DNA of 64,000 nucleotides from the NCBI RefSeq assembly GCF_021917145.1, contig NC_061062.1, forward strand, positions 9,415,199 to 9,479,198, read 5' to 3'. Numbering within the stretch: the stretch's first letter is position 1; each line of letters starts with the position of its first letter. The notes below the pieces were generated by a model. That model was not told the DNA's origin, did no database searches, and saw only the letters and a list, made by a program, of their open reading frames with translations. The DNA is from Hypomesus transpacificus (lineage: Eukaryota; Chordata; Actinopteri; Osmeriformes; Osmeridae). Shown here piece by piece: positions 36,103 to 50,100 of the stretch. The position numbers and the translations under genes were made by a program.

Positions 36103-38039
36103 GTGAATGCACACAGACATACCCACACATGCTCAGGAGAGGAAGCTTGTGGTTTTGCTGTAGGCTGTTTCCAAAGCTCTGTTTTTATATCTTCTTTTCT
36201 GGATTTAATCACAATCCTACCCAAAATGGAAACTCTTCACCACAGCACTATTCCACTGCTCCCGATTGTGATAGCATACTGTATGCAACCTGAGCAGGGT
36301 CATTGTGTGTGTGCTGACACTAAACACGCCATGGCTATTCCCTTCATTGGGCATAAATCACTACCTTTTCTGTGAAAGGGGAGTAGCCCACTTTCAAACT
36401 TGAATCCCATGTGTCTGTAATTTACTGTTGAGGGTTCTTTTTTATTTAGCTAGGTACTGTCAATCACCCAATAAGGAATCCTGAATTTAACTACGCCTTC
36501 TTGACCTCATGCTTCTCAGAACTGCAAAGTTTTTCATACATTTCGTTTTTAGCAGGAAGAAAACAGGCATGCAGTTTATTTGCAAGCAATTTACACAGGA
36601 ATGAAGATTCAAACAAGGGTTACATCTGATCCAGGATTAACTGCACCTGCTGAAGAGGGTTTGTCTCTGGAAAGAGAATATATACTGTATTGGTATATTG
36701 ATGGTGGCCTGAATGAATGAGAAATGAACAAAACCAACACACACAGCTTCGGTCAACAAAATATGAACAATCTGACAGCTGTGGCCAATTCTATCTCAAC
36801 ATGAGAGGCTTTCCTAGATTGGGAGTCTTTTTTATAGAATACACAAGGCCCTGGCTCAGGACTGAAGCTTGTCCAAACTTGCTGACACATAATTTCTCCC
36901 CTGTGTCTGGGCTCTGCCTGGACTTTCAACGCTGAGTTGGCTTAGCAGTGAGAAAAGACAGACTACAATTTTAAATGGGGAGGGGATGTATTTTATGACT
37001 TAACACAATATTAAGTGCATTGGGGTGAAGCTGTCTGGATTCTCAGCCGACTGAGGCCGAGTTAGAGACGGAGACATCCAGGCGTCGATGAAGTCGTTTT
37101 CTCCGTTCACATGCCATGTGGGTAAATTCAGGGAAAATGTCCCTCCTCAGCACATTACTGCACTCCATCCAACCTTCTGAAGGAGGAGGAGCGGCGAACA
37201 GAGAGATGCGTCAGAGATTAACATGAAAGGGAAACATTGCTAAAGAAAGAATTGCAAAAAAAAATGTATACCCCCAAAACGATTCCATGTCAAGTACAGA
37301 TTACATGTGAAATATCTCAAATTCTGAAGCACGGATTAGGCTACTAAATTACTGTGTCAAAGCTTGTTGTAAGTCAATATCAGAGACACATTATCTTTAT
37401 ATCCTATAACACTAAATCACTTTTTATGCTTATGTAATAGGTTGCAGACAGTCCTCGAACCCCCTGAGTAGCCTGTCAGAGCAACTCTAGATTCAATTAA
37501 ATGGTGGAGTGATTAAAATGAAAGGGCAGCCTTTTGGCAACATAACACTGTTATCCGTTTCTAAGAAATAACCTATATACCCCTTGTCCCTCCCTTCATC
37601 GTCCCACACTTTCGGGCCAGGTCCAACCCAGTCCCGCGTCAGAGGGCAGGCACTGACGTGTGCGTGGTCCTTTCTCAGGACGGCCTATTCAACCACAAAG
37701 CGATGGGGATTACTCTGTTAAAGCAGACCCACCTTCTTTTGTCTAGCCAACTCTGTGATCCATTACTGCTGGATTATGTCTGTGAATCCTGAACCAGCAT
37801 ACTTCTGCCTCTTCCAAAAAAATGCCCATTTTGGCTCCTGGAGTTTAGTATGGCAAAGCTAGAAATGAATAGTCTGGCTCAAATACAAATACTTTTTAAC
37901 TTTGATGGTGGTTAAAATATTATTTTATGACAAAATAATCAAATTTGAGCTGACCAGTTATGTTTTCATGACAATCCTGATTGCAACAAGGTTAGTTAAA
38001 AACATAAATAATACTTCAGATACTATTGAGTTGATGTAC

Positions 38040-38235
38040 AGTAGGGGCAAATCTAGGTTCCCACTTTTGGGGGGGCTGAGCCCCTAGATAAAACCTATAA
38101 TTTTCCCTGTGACCCAGCAAAACTAGGGGAGTCTGGAGGCATGTTCCCCCAGAAGACATTTTTGAAAATATCCTTTTAAATAGTGTCCTCTAGTGGGTTT
38201 TTGGCCCCCAGCCAAAATAGGGCTAGATACGCCCA
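38040..38235. mobile_element. Decayed hAT-like MITE
   Basis: The left end TAGGGGCAAATCTAGG and the complement of the right end, TGGGCGTATCTAGCC, resemble each other as degenerate inverted repeats. The flanking 8-mers TGATGTAC (38032-38039) and TGATGTCC (38236-38243) match at 7 of 8. Internal text (GGGGGGCTGAGCCCCTAGAT, GACATTTTTGAAAATATCC) resembles a common fish hAT-derived repeat. It is old, and the family assignment is tentative. Confidence 0.5.
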
Positions 38236-40680
38236 TGATGTCCAGATAATACCATTTACTCAAGACACCAAATGTAATGTCCAGATGGATTTCTGAACAC
38301 GTTTTTGGCTTGCTATTTTACATTTTATTCATTTAGCAGACACTTATACCCCCCCCCCCCCAAATGATTTGGTAACTTAACACCTATTTTTATAGTGCAG
38401 GAAGTGGCACATTGTGGTGACCTACTTCCTGTGACCCAAATCTGGAGTCATCATGGTGATGCAGTTTGAATATAAAGGAAACACAGCCTTTTCAGAAAGT
38501 CAAGGGATACAAAATAAAAAGTTCACATATTTACTAATTTAGTCTACTATGCAGCCAGATAGAAAGACAATACAAACCCACAAAGTAACCAGAATATATA
38601 TATATATATTCCCCCAAGTTCACTCAATGACATTGGACTTGGGGAGTTTCTTACATCCTTGAGTAGACTGAGGGACAGTCTGCACTTTTTAGTACAAAGG
38701 ACTGGGGCCACTCTGTCAAACAAAGAGATGGACATAATATATTGTTCAAATTCAAATCATGGTGTTTACAATAGTTCAACTTCAAGAATGTTATTCATTT
38801 TCATTTGAGGTAGCACAAACACAGGGTATGTGAATTGAATCTTACATTTTGGGCTATTTAAAACAAAGACCGTTTTATTCAATGCATTGGTAGGTACATT
38901 GGACAGAAAGCTCTTCAACGCCCGACGAGTAATGTGGTGCTCACCTACTGAACAGAACAAAGTGGGGGTTATGCAAGTGAAGCAGTTGCTAATGCTTCAT
39001 GGGGCCACAGGCAAAGCATGTATGTTTGGTGAGGGGGTTGGGGGGTGAAGTAGTCCAGTTTCTATTTGAAGTTGGAAAAGGGAGCGATACCCAGCCATGT
39101 GTGAATCGGGGGAAGGGAGGACACAGAGGTACTGTAGAGGGATAACTTTCTTTACCTCTACTTTTTTTTCTGATTACATGAGTAACTCGAGAAGCAGGAA
39201 ATGTTATGTCACACTATTAAGGATGGACCTTTTGTAACACCCTGTGTAGTCCTTGGATTTGTCAGTTGAGAGGCATTAAGTACAGCCCATTGTAAAACCA
39301 GCAAGAACATGTTCTTTGTGAGCAATTCACAGTCCCTTCCCATCGTCTTATTAAAAAGGCACGATAATTCCACCCAGAGCAATGTGCTGAGCAAAAGGAC
39401 TTGAATGATTATAGTTTTTTGTCAGTCTTCCGGTATGTTTTATGTCTCTGATTTAGATATTATTGCTAAATTGACATATTATTGCTGCACCATGCCTTTT
39501 AGCTGAGATGTTACTCTGTACGGTGCCTGGTAGCTGAGATGTGGTTACTTTGTAAATACAGACCGTACCTTGACCCGACAACCGAAATATTGTTAGAACT
39601 ATGCTATTCTGATTCTTGATTTTCAGCTGTATTTACCATATTCACTATGTGTAAGTCGCTTTGGATAAAAGCCGTCTGTTAAAATAACATGTAAAGTGAG
39701 TAAGGCAGAAGGTTGGATACAGATGATAAACAATCAACTGACAAGCATATGAAGCACCGTAGGCCTACAGCACTCATTTTATAATTCTGTTGGCAACACT
39801 TTTCACACACGTTTTACAAGGCGTACTAAAGCCTTAACTTACGGAGGTATCTAGATATAGCCTAGTACTGCTAAATAGATGGCAAATACATGCATCCTGC
39901 CTTGCCTGTTAGCTTTCACTTTACTGTTTTGATGCCGTATCTGATTATGTTATGAATAACACACTTGCCCCACACTGATTTTAGATACATAAGATTCTTG
40001 TTGTAGAATATGGACAGTGTATACTCATAGAAATAGTAGATAACAGTGGTGCTGCACTACAAATGGTCAGCTGCCAAAATAAAAAGAGAGTTCAAGGATG
40101 GGGTTGTGTTGATCCTGGATGTTGCACTATCAGTGTAAATATCACACCAGGAGATGTTGCTGGAACAAGCCTGATCATGCTGTAGTATGACAAATGACTT
40201 TCCAGGAAAGGGCGATTGTGAACTCTGTACAGGAGATTAAAAGAAATCAACTTGAGTAGTATCCATATCTGAAAACCATTTTCTGGGCAAAAGGTTGCCA
40301 TGGGACCTTATAAAATAAACAATAACAATCCCTCTACTACACAAAAGGAATATGAAAAAGGGCGTTTCAGATAGCACACGTCATAAATGTGCTCTCTAAC
40401 CAGAACTAACGTACACTGAGAGCCAAATTTGGTCTCTAATTCTAGAGTGTCTCCCGGGTATTTGACGCCTTTCTTTTTATGTTCTTTCACTGTACAAAAA
40501 AAGTATAAACAAGGAGTAGACTTCCTGTGAACCGGAGGCATTAAGGTGAGGTTATAGACACACGGAAAGAGGAGTTGTCCATATAATAAAAAGATGGTTT
40601 ATGGTTTAGACATGACGCAGTACAGGATGTTGGCATAACAATGAGCAGGGAGGACACAAAGGACGATGTTGTGTCCTTCT

Positions 40681-40735
40681 CACACACACACACACAAGCA
40701 CACAGACACACACACGCACACACACACAGAGCAGA
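40681..40735 (+). repeat. (CA)n microsatellite
   Basis: An interrupted CA-repeat of about 55 bp. Open frames across it are meaningless Cys/Val repeats. Confidence 0.9.
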
Positions 40736-41148
40736 CACACCTCTCTCTCCCTCACATACCAGTCTAAAAAAACAGGGAACCTTTCCAGTGCTGTGTACCC
40801 ACTAAGAACATAACTCATTACTGAGCACTGAGTTCAATACGGAACTAGAAAGGTAATCCAGGTTGGCCTTTTAACCGGTCTCGAACAACTCCAGTCCTTA
40901 TTTAAGGCATGAGGCAGTAATAAGCTTCATCAAAGGTGTCTGTTCATTAGCAAGTCATTTGACAGTCCAAAGGTCTGGGGGGCATATAGAACTGATGACA
41001 AGGTCAAGATTCCAGAATCTATAAGCCGATTGGCCAACATAATCAAACAACAACAAATCACTCTCTTAAAGAGATGTTGGTAAAAGGCTGGTGGAAGAGG
41101 GGGGGGGGGGTAGCATACATGGGTTCTTCAACTGTAGATTAGTAGGAC

Positions 41149-44100
41149 TCAGAAGTGGCCCCTCCCTCTACCCCGCCCACGGCTCTGTCCGCGGCCCCGC
41201 CCACGGCCCCTGGCGCTGCTGAGGTGTCCCGCAGAACGCCGCAGCTTCTTCCTCTCCTGGTGGTGGTCTCTCTCCGCCTCCTGCTGCCTTTGCTGCTGCT
41301 CAGACTGGGGGACAGTTCAATTCATAGACTGTAGCCTACCTGCAGCTCAATTGGACATTATTCAGTGTGTGTCCCCCACCCCCGTCATTAAAATTAATCT
41401 CACTAAATCAAGAGTCGATACCCCACCCCTGCTTTGGAAAAGGAAAGATTGAGTAGTAGTTGGGTTGACCTCCACTTCTACTTAAACACCTGACTGAGTC
41501 ACCCACTTCAAAACACAGGAAACTCAATGTGGTACATAAACAAAGTTATAAACATTCTCCCTCTCGGTAGCCCAGTGTAGACTGAAACCATTCGGAAGAA
41601 GATAGGGGCCGGCAGGAATAAACAAACGGGCTTGGGGAGGTGTTGTGTCATGCATGACTGTGTCACTGACCTTCTTGAGGGTGAATGTGACCTGTTTGCT
41701 CCCCACCGCCGTGTCAGCCATGCTCACGGTGCCCGAGGACTCCTCCAGCTTCAGGCGGTCCTCCAGAGAAGCCCTGGAAGTGGGACACAGAGGAGGACTT
41801 TGGAGTAACACACACTTCTCCTCCGTATTTGGCCCCAGACAGTTGACATGTAACCGAATGTGACCTGTGCTTTGCCTACACGTGTCTATGATGACGTCAG
41901 ACTCATTTTGGGCTGGGCTGCCTCTCTGCTCAGCCCACTAAGGTATTTTGTAAGTTAGGTCTTTCTTTAAGATGAGCCAGAGAGGCCAAAACAGAATCAA
42001 ATCCAGGGACACGCAAGCACACCAAAAGTCCAAGCTCTGAACTGCTGAACTCTTTCATCATTTCCTATTCATGTGGTAGTCTGCGAATGGCGAATCTGCA
42101 TCCAGACACAGAGCCAAGATAGTATTTCGAACTTTCTCTACGTGATTTGAATGTGGTGTAATAGTCAGTATTCTCTTACTTCTGCAGCTTCTGTTTCCTG
42201 GAGACATCCCTGAAGCTTCGGAACTCCTCACCGGCCTTGATCTGAAAGAACCGGGGCTGACTCTGGGTTGTCTTCCCCTGGCCCTGGCCCTGGTTCTGGT
42301 CCTGGTCCACCAGGGTGGTGTTGCGGTCCAGCTGCTTCCTATTCTGACGTCTGCGATCGCGTGCTTCCATCCACAGCAGGTGCTTCTGCTCCCTCAGCTC
42401 ATCCACCCAGCCCTTGTCGTCGTCCGAGCTCTCCTCCTCGTCCGAGCTGGCTTGGCCCTCAGGCTCGTCCTCCCCCCGCTCCACCTGGAAGAGAAGGATG
42501 AGGGAAGAGAGGCATGTGGGAAGAGAAGGATGAGGGAAGAGAGGGATGTGGGAAGAGAAGGATGAGGGAAGAGAAGGATGAGGAAAAGAGAAGGATGAGG
42601 GAAGAGAGGCATGTGGGAAGAGAAGGATGAGGGAAGAGAGGGATGTGGGAAGAGAAGGATGAGGGAAGAGAAGGATGAGGGAAAGAGAAGGATGAGGGAA
42701 GAGAGGGATGAGGGAAGAGAAGGATGAGGGAAGAGAGGGATGAGGGAAGAGAAGGATGTGGGGAGGGAAGGGAAGAGAGGGAGATGAGCTCAGACAGCTT
42801 GTACCTCGCACTCAAATTAAAGTAGCACGTGAAAGGACGTACGACCACTCATGGGCTTGGTTCACAGACTCCCGGTGCATACATCTGAATGGGAGCTGCA
42901 GTATGACATGGCGCAGCGTTGCGTCTCACCTGCTCTGCGTCGGTGGCCTGCTGGGCCAGGAGACGCAGCTTCTTCCTCCTGTTCTGGCCCACCTTGGAGA
43001 CGATGGGGTTGAGCAGGCGGAACTCCTCGCTCTGCTCGTCCACCTGGTAGTCGGGGTTCTCGAACATCACTTGGAAGCGGTTGTCGCTAAGGATGCTTGG
43101 TACAACCTGAGGGTAGGGGGATAATGATGGTTTTTCAGTTGTTTCTTATTTAAAGTCCTTTAGATGAAAAAAATAACGTTATACTTAACGAGGACAGAAT
43201 CTCTGTCTTATTTGTTACATTTTCATTTATTCGAAATTCAGAGAGAGATACAGAGAAAGAGACAGAGAGATACAGAGAGGGAGAGAGAGACAGAGAACAT
43301 GGATCCTTCACCTTTCCCTTTTTCTTGCGGGCGGCCAGTTCCGCCTCATTGTCTCCCTCCTCCATCAGCTTAAGGGCCAGGTCCTTGTTCACCTTGGGTA
43401 GAGTCTGTCATAAGGGATAAGTCATTAGTCCTGGTGGTGTATCGTATTTGGGTACTCTGAGGATCAAGGGAAGTGATTCTTCACAAAGGGTAAGTGCGAA
43501 ATGATGGGGACAGTTTTGACTGGCACACTACTACTTCAAAAGTGCTTGGTGGAGAATGGTAAATGCTATATCTGTATGATGATGGTTTCATTCTGTCTTG
43601 AGAAACATAAGAGTTGCGGCTTAAAAGTTATTTTTGAGATATCTTACCTTAACCTGTACTCTCTGGACCCGAGACTCTTCAATCTTCTGACGGATCTTAT
43701 CCTTGCGGTACTCCTCGTATGCAAACGGATTGGTCATAGTCTTCACCTGGCAGCACCAACAACACAAGCCAGAATTTACAGACCAGCCTGACACAAATGC
43801 TCAAACATGCTCAAATGCACTGCACAGCAACAATGACAAAACAGCAGCACTGCCAGTCATACACACACAAACCTTATGGTAAAGCCTGATGTCCATGAAG
43901 AAGCCATGCATGTAGGCCCTAAGGAGAGAAGACCCCACCAGATGTGATAGACCTGAGAAAACACAGGGATTAGTCACCAAGACACCCACTACTGGCTCAA
44001 CATATGTTTGGGATAAGGTTGGAAGAAGAAAAGTGAACATTCAAAAGTATAGTTCATAAAATAGTTAATTCAAGTTGGAAGTTTTTTTTTTTTTTACTTT

Positions 44101-47100
44101 GGCAAGGACAGTACAATCATGATTTGGCAACCTTTGCAGAAAACATGCTGATAAAAAAGCTGCCAAATACTGGGAAGTACTTGACTAGCCACTATTGTGG
44201 GAAAGTTCACCTACGGATTGAATACACTTAGCTAGCATGTCATGATGTATCGTGCTGTTTGCTGTTAATGCACCAGTACACTAACCTTTGGCTAAGGTGA
44301 AGATAAGAGAGAAGATTGAGAAGACATTACAGACCTCTTACACAACATAATGTAAAAACTGAGGAAGACCCATGGCTCCCGGGTCTACTTCACTTGTATG
44401 GAATGTGTGGGGGTGGCTGAATGAAGGGGCCGTGGACTTGTGTCTGTGTGTAGCTAGACGTGTGTGCGTGAGTGCAAATGAGTGACTGAGCGCATGTGTT
44501 TGGAAGTGTGCGTGCAACAGCATTCTAGAGAGAAAAAAAAGATCCTTCCCTAGAAATCTCCATCTTTCCAGCCAACTGCCTTCCTGTTACATAACAGGGG
44601 CCATATTACACAGCTGCAGGGAGCTCCCCTCGTGCCCCCGTCCGCCTCATCCCACCCCTTTTATTCCCCCTCAACCAACCGCCTTTCTCCTCTTCTTGTC
44701 ATTCGATCTTTGTACTGCTGACCCCACATTCTTCGCTCCTTTCAACCCTTACAGTACTTGCCAGCCCTTGCCCTGCCCCCCCCCCCCCCCACCATCTCTC
44801 AATCTGTCCTCTTTCAACCCTCTGGAGGAAACACTGGGTAAGTGGTGCCTCCACCCCCAACTGGCCCACATATGAGTCATAACGTCTCAAGTGATTACTG
44901 TAGATATTCCTGATTTGAGTCTTAATGATCACCAAACGGGCTACTTTCTGAGGAGAGGGTTTCTAATGGCTTTGGCCATGGCATGTGTTTAAATCCTCAA
45001 GTAATGTAGGCCTGGTTTTCCCCAAAGAAACCGACTGGCAATTGCAAAAAGAGTCGTTTGTGTTTGTTAGATTTGTGACATGACACTGCTTGTGTAGCCC
45101 TAGCATGAATGTAGAACTGATATCGCCACAACACCGGCATAAAAAGTGGTGTGCCTCCAATCTCCACTGCCTGAAACTAAACAAAAGGGAGATTTGTCCC
45201 TGAACAGTGTGGTGTTGTCTAAGGAGGGAAGGAAAAAGGGAAAGACAGGAGAAGGAGTGAGACCCCTCCAGAGTTGCAGGGGTTCTTACCCAGGTTCTCC
45301 AGGTCCTTGCGGGTCACAAACTTGTAGTCGTCATAGACGGTGCTTTCCGGACTCTCCTCCAGCTCCTCCGTCAGGTTGTCGAGGAACGAGCACCAGCGAG
45401 GTGCTGGTCCCAGCGCCTGCCACAGGACAAACAAACGGTTTCATCCCCATGTACATCATTGTTGCACACACGAGAGAACAATACACTGTTTTGACACTTT
45501 ACTGTAGGGCCATTTATTGAGGTGGAATGAGGCAAATACAGTCAAATGTTTTCACAAAAAAATTGTTCATTGTGCAAAGTCCAAACTCATATAACCCCAA
45601 TCTTCATGTTTGTAACCCTGGAGATAACAGCAGTCGGCCTGTGAAGGAAGTGATGCTGCTCGTGCTGCGTCTAACTGCAGACTCACACCCCTCCTGAGGT
45701 CATGCCACCCTGAGCTCCTTTGCAGTACCAATCCTTAGGAACCTCGACCCTGAACTGTGTTCCACTGTCCCGCAGGAACCTCCACCCTGAACTGTGTTCC
45801 ACTGCAGATCTCTGGGGCATGCACTCTCACACAACAAACATCCTGCCGCAGCCTGGTGGGTCATTACCATGGACGATGTCAAACGTTGAAACTCACCGGG
45901 ATATAGAAGGTATTCATCTTGGGGTCCTCGTTGGCTGTGAAAAGCATCCCTGTGAGTTTAGGACAAAATTAAGACGTTAGTGAATAAGATGTGCTTGAAT
46001 TATGAAATAACGCCATCAAATACAGAATCAGTTGTCTTTTTTAAGTCAAGCAAGAACTGTCCCAAAAGCAATAAACAGTAGGTAGGTCAAGAGCAATCTT
46101 TTTGTATATAGTGAGCACCAGAGGAGAATACAGTAATACATTATGCAGTATAATTAGTCACAATAGGGTCTTCCTATGACTCTGGTATCATGTTCACAAG
46201 CTACCATAGAGGTAGTGAAGGATAGGCCTTCTTGAAAGTCATGATTCCCCCTACTGGTAAGACAGGGGTAAAGGCACAATTCAAGGATGTGAATCTAGCA
46301 CACAAAAAAAGTTTCACCTCAAAAAGTAGTGTCACTCATCATGATCTGATACAGCACACATACAGCTTTTTGTTTTCACACACATAGAATTGCCCTTAAA
46401 CCATAGGTGTTGCGTGTGAGTCATCAGAAATACCCACCTGAGTTGGGGTAGATGCACACGTCGTTGATGTTGGTCTGGGGCTCAATGGAGGAGAACACTT
46501 TTCCCTGGGTGGGGGGAACACGAGACACAAGCACACTTGATTCATTACTACTTTCTTTTTTCCCAGGCAGTGTGGTCGCTTTTTCTTTCAAATATTTAAC
46601 TGTTCCACAGAAAGATTGAAAACAGATTTGAGCACCCTAGTTGCCCAGCTGACTGGAAATGAATTTGGCAGCAGATATGTCATGTTACCGTGTCTGTGTT
46701 CCAGATCTTGATGATCTTGGAGTCTGCGGACAGCACCAGGTCTAAGTGGTCTTGGAAGTTGAGGGATTTGATGGGCAGGCCGTAGTAGTGGTCCTTTACC
46801 AGCAGAGGGCGATTGGAGCGCAGGTCATACAGAAGAACCTGAGTTTGTGACAAAGACATTAAAATCTGATTTACTTGAATCAATAAATAATAACCAGATG
46901 ACTCTCAGTGTTTAGTTTGTTATGGTCTTCTACACAAAGCTGAATGTGCTTAGGCATGATCTTTAAAAATAATGTACCCCTCCAAATATTGCCTTTATAA
47001 TATTTCAGATGTTAGTTTTTAGCCAACCTGTCCAGTGCTGGTGCCCACTGCCATAGTGAGAGAGCCATTGAATTTCAGCGCGCTCACAGATGGTAAACCT

Positions 47101-50100
47101 TCCACCCTGAATAATATAAAAATGAAGTCAGAAACAAAAGGCAACTGGCGATATTCCTTGAGAGAATATATGTATGTGTAACATGCTCACATTATATGAA
47201 AAGGCTTACAGTAGTTCACGTTGCAGACCAGTGGCTACGTTCAATGTAACTTATAAAATGTAGATTTAACGAAAATAAAAGCAGTCCAAAAAACTTGACA
47301 TAATAACATTTCCGTCTGAAATTCGGATGTATTGTTCGACTACAGCCTGTGTGTGTGTACATACTCTGTTCCCTCTGCCACACTGCTCAGGGCGCAGTCC
47401 AGCAGCCCCACACGGTTCCTCACCCGAGGGTCCCAGCATTCCACTTTCCCCTGGCAACACAAATCAGGAAGTAAACTAGGGACTACATTGGCGTTTCGGA
47501 TGAACAGCTATTTTTTACTGGAATCCAATTGACATAAAACTCATTCCAGTTTGATGTGGAGCCAACAAGTCAACAAAAAAGTCAGTTTGTAACGCAACAT
47601 TGCAGGCCAAAATGCATCATCATGTCAACCCAGACTCTCTCACAGAGGACACACTACCCACCTCGGTTGTTCCTGTGGCTAACAGCTGATGGACAGGGTT
47701 GATGTCGCACACATTGTGCTCCCTATCGACAAAAAACAAAAGGTCAATTGGCATGTGAGTCACACACAAAGGTGGCTAGAGGAAGACATCTCCTCTGAAC
47801 TAATCAACCAACCGTGCAGTACAGGGCTACTCACATAGCATCGGTCTGCAGGGAGCTGAGAAACCTGCCCTGCTCCAGATTCAGTCTGAACACCTCCGAA
47901 CTGGAAGAGGACAAAGAGAGCTGTTCTCACTACAGGATACAGTGGCAATAAATATGCAATAAAAATAGATTTAAAATTGGATCATCTCAACATGACAGAT
48001 CCCTCAGGTCAATTAAAGACAAGAGTCGTAGACTTAGCTTAAACATAATTTAGTTTAATACATGTTTGCTACCATATCTTAACAAAAAACCCAGACTTGA
48101 CCTAAGATGTTAAGTTATTTTATGGCTTAATCAAATAATCAAATGGCTTCTTACCTTGCCCCAACTAAATAAAGATCACAGGAGGGGTAGTGGTAAGAAA
48201 AGTCCCTTCCAAACTTGGGTATGCGGGTCTTGTAGTAGTGGCCGTGCTGTGAGTGGAACTCCACATATCGGTTGCAGTGTAGAAACACCAGCTATACAGA
48301 CATTCAAACAACAAAGGACAGACACAATTTAATTCCTATTCACTGCTTAACACATATGTATAAACAACTCAAATGTCTCCAGTTTTTTATGGCATTGGGA
48401 CTTTTCCCATTGGCTTGCAACCGAGATGTCTTATGTCTGTGACCCTAACAGATAGCTAAGCCTGCCAAGATGGTTTCTGCATACCTTGGAGTAGTCCTCG
48501 GAGAGGATATCGAAGGCAACGACTGTTGAGAGAAGTAAAATACGGGTGAGGAGATCATGTCACAACATCACTGATTCGTTACTGCACTTTCAGATGGGTG
48601 TAAAGGACAGTTTGATGTGGTAATGAAGGGAGGGAGCTGTAAGACATTGCAGTGTTTCCTCTATGTTGATCGTCAGCCCGCCACAACTAAATATCAGAAA
48701 TAGGGCTGTACAAAAGGCCAACTATCAGCAGTGATTGTTAGAGTGCATGTCAGAGAATTGCACGGACACACGCTTCACACCATAGTTGAGATTGCGTGTG
48801 TGCGTCCTTGAGAACTGTAAGTCGTATAACTTATGTTGTCAGTTCATTTAAGCCTGTTATTGTATTAGTCTATAGTTCTTGCAAATCAAAATTAAGTTAA
48901 ATGGTGATTTTGGTTGTTTGTATTCTTCACCTGCTAGCTAAATTGCACGTCTGTTGATTCAATAGCGATCATGCCTTTGCTCACGTTTGTATTTTAGGTG
49001 CATTAATATGCTGAAGTTGTTTTAAATAATAAATAGAAGATTTCTTGTTATTATTTGCTACAGAATGCTTAGCCTATCAAGATCAAATGAAGCAGACAGT
49101 GTACATGCTTTTGAGTGGCCTACCTTAATCGATAGGCTAGGCAACTGACCATTTACAATAAGTTGTTACGTCAATTCTTAATTGGCAGCATTTATGCCAT
49201 TTAGAACATACTTTATGACTGGAAGGTGTCTTGAAGTAGCCTAACCTTATTGCATTCGAGGAAATAGGTGCCATTTGACATTAGCCTATTGACTATGACT
49301 ATTACATTAACCTGCTCCGAAATATAGGGTTAGAACTTTGTTTCGGCAGGGGTGGGTGGGCGGAGGGTTGTTCGTACAGACCTGCCCCCACTGCTAAAAA
49401 CAAATCCTAAAGAAAACACTGCATTTAGCGTGCTCCAACCCTGGAACATGGGATCAAACAAAGGGCACTGGGTTGTCATCAAACTACCTTAAACTGAAGT
49501 CAGATAGAATGAAGAACCTCAAACCAGACACTCACTTCTCAATAGAGGATTATTTCACTTGGGAGCTGATACACCATATGAAATGTTAACATAGGAGAGC
49601 TGTATTCAACTCCCAGAGGAGGATAATACATTTAGAATAACAATACATACTTACAAATACAGATATCAGCACTGTACATTCTTTTAAATATTGTTTTGCT
49701 TACCATCAGAGTCAAGACAACGCTCGAACTTCAAGGATAACTGGAAAGTATCATAGCAGCGGATCCGTGGTTTGTATGTTCCTGAGTTGTCATTGATTGG
49801 AAAAGATGGAACTTATTTTCAGGATTTGGTATATTACAAGCAGTTAAAAATGCTGTTTGATCAAAAAGAACCTCTCAGTCAAGATGCCCCCCTTGTCTGT
49901 GTCTATAGATGATGGCAGCATGTGTCCAAATCACCTAAACACGATAACCCCTACAAGTGCATATAAATTTTGTGATTCTCTCACCTGCAGCAAGTATGAA
50001 CTGCCCATCCCTTGACACTTTGATGGAGGTGCACACCGTGGGCATGTCGAAGTCCTGGATGAGCTCAATCCTGCGCTGAATGTCTGAGGTATTCAAAGCG

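Larger units (their letters stand above)
32660..41098. other. odc1-nol10 gene-poor region
   Basis: About 8.4 kb without a gene that I can recognise. It holds microsatellites (35322-35380, 36059-36102, 40681-40735), a CT-rich run at about 35160-35200, SINE-tail fragments at about 38318-38347 and 39650-39692, a probable MITE at 38040-38235, and one orphan open frame at 33570-33836. The nol10 3' UTR occupies the end. Confidence 0.5.

Noticed and set aside
42459-42848. Long Ser/Leu/Pro/His/Phe open frames in the nol10 intron
   Set aside because: They are translations of a minisatellite. The real exon starts at the acceptor at 42484, and the protein family has no such region.
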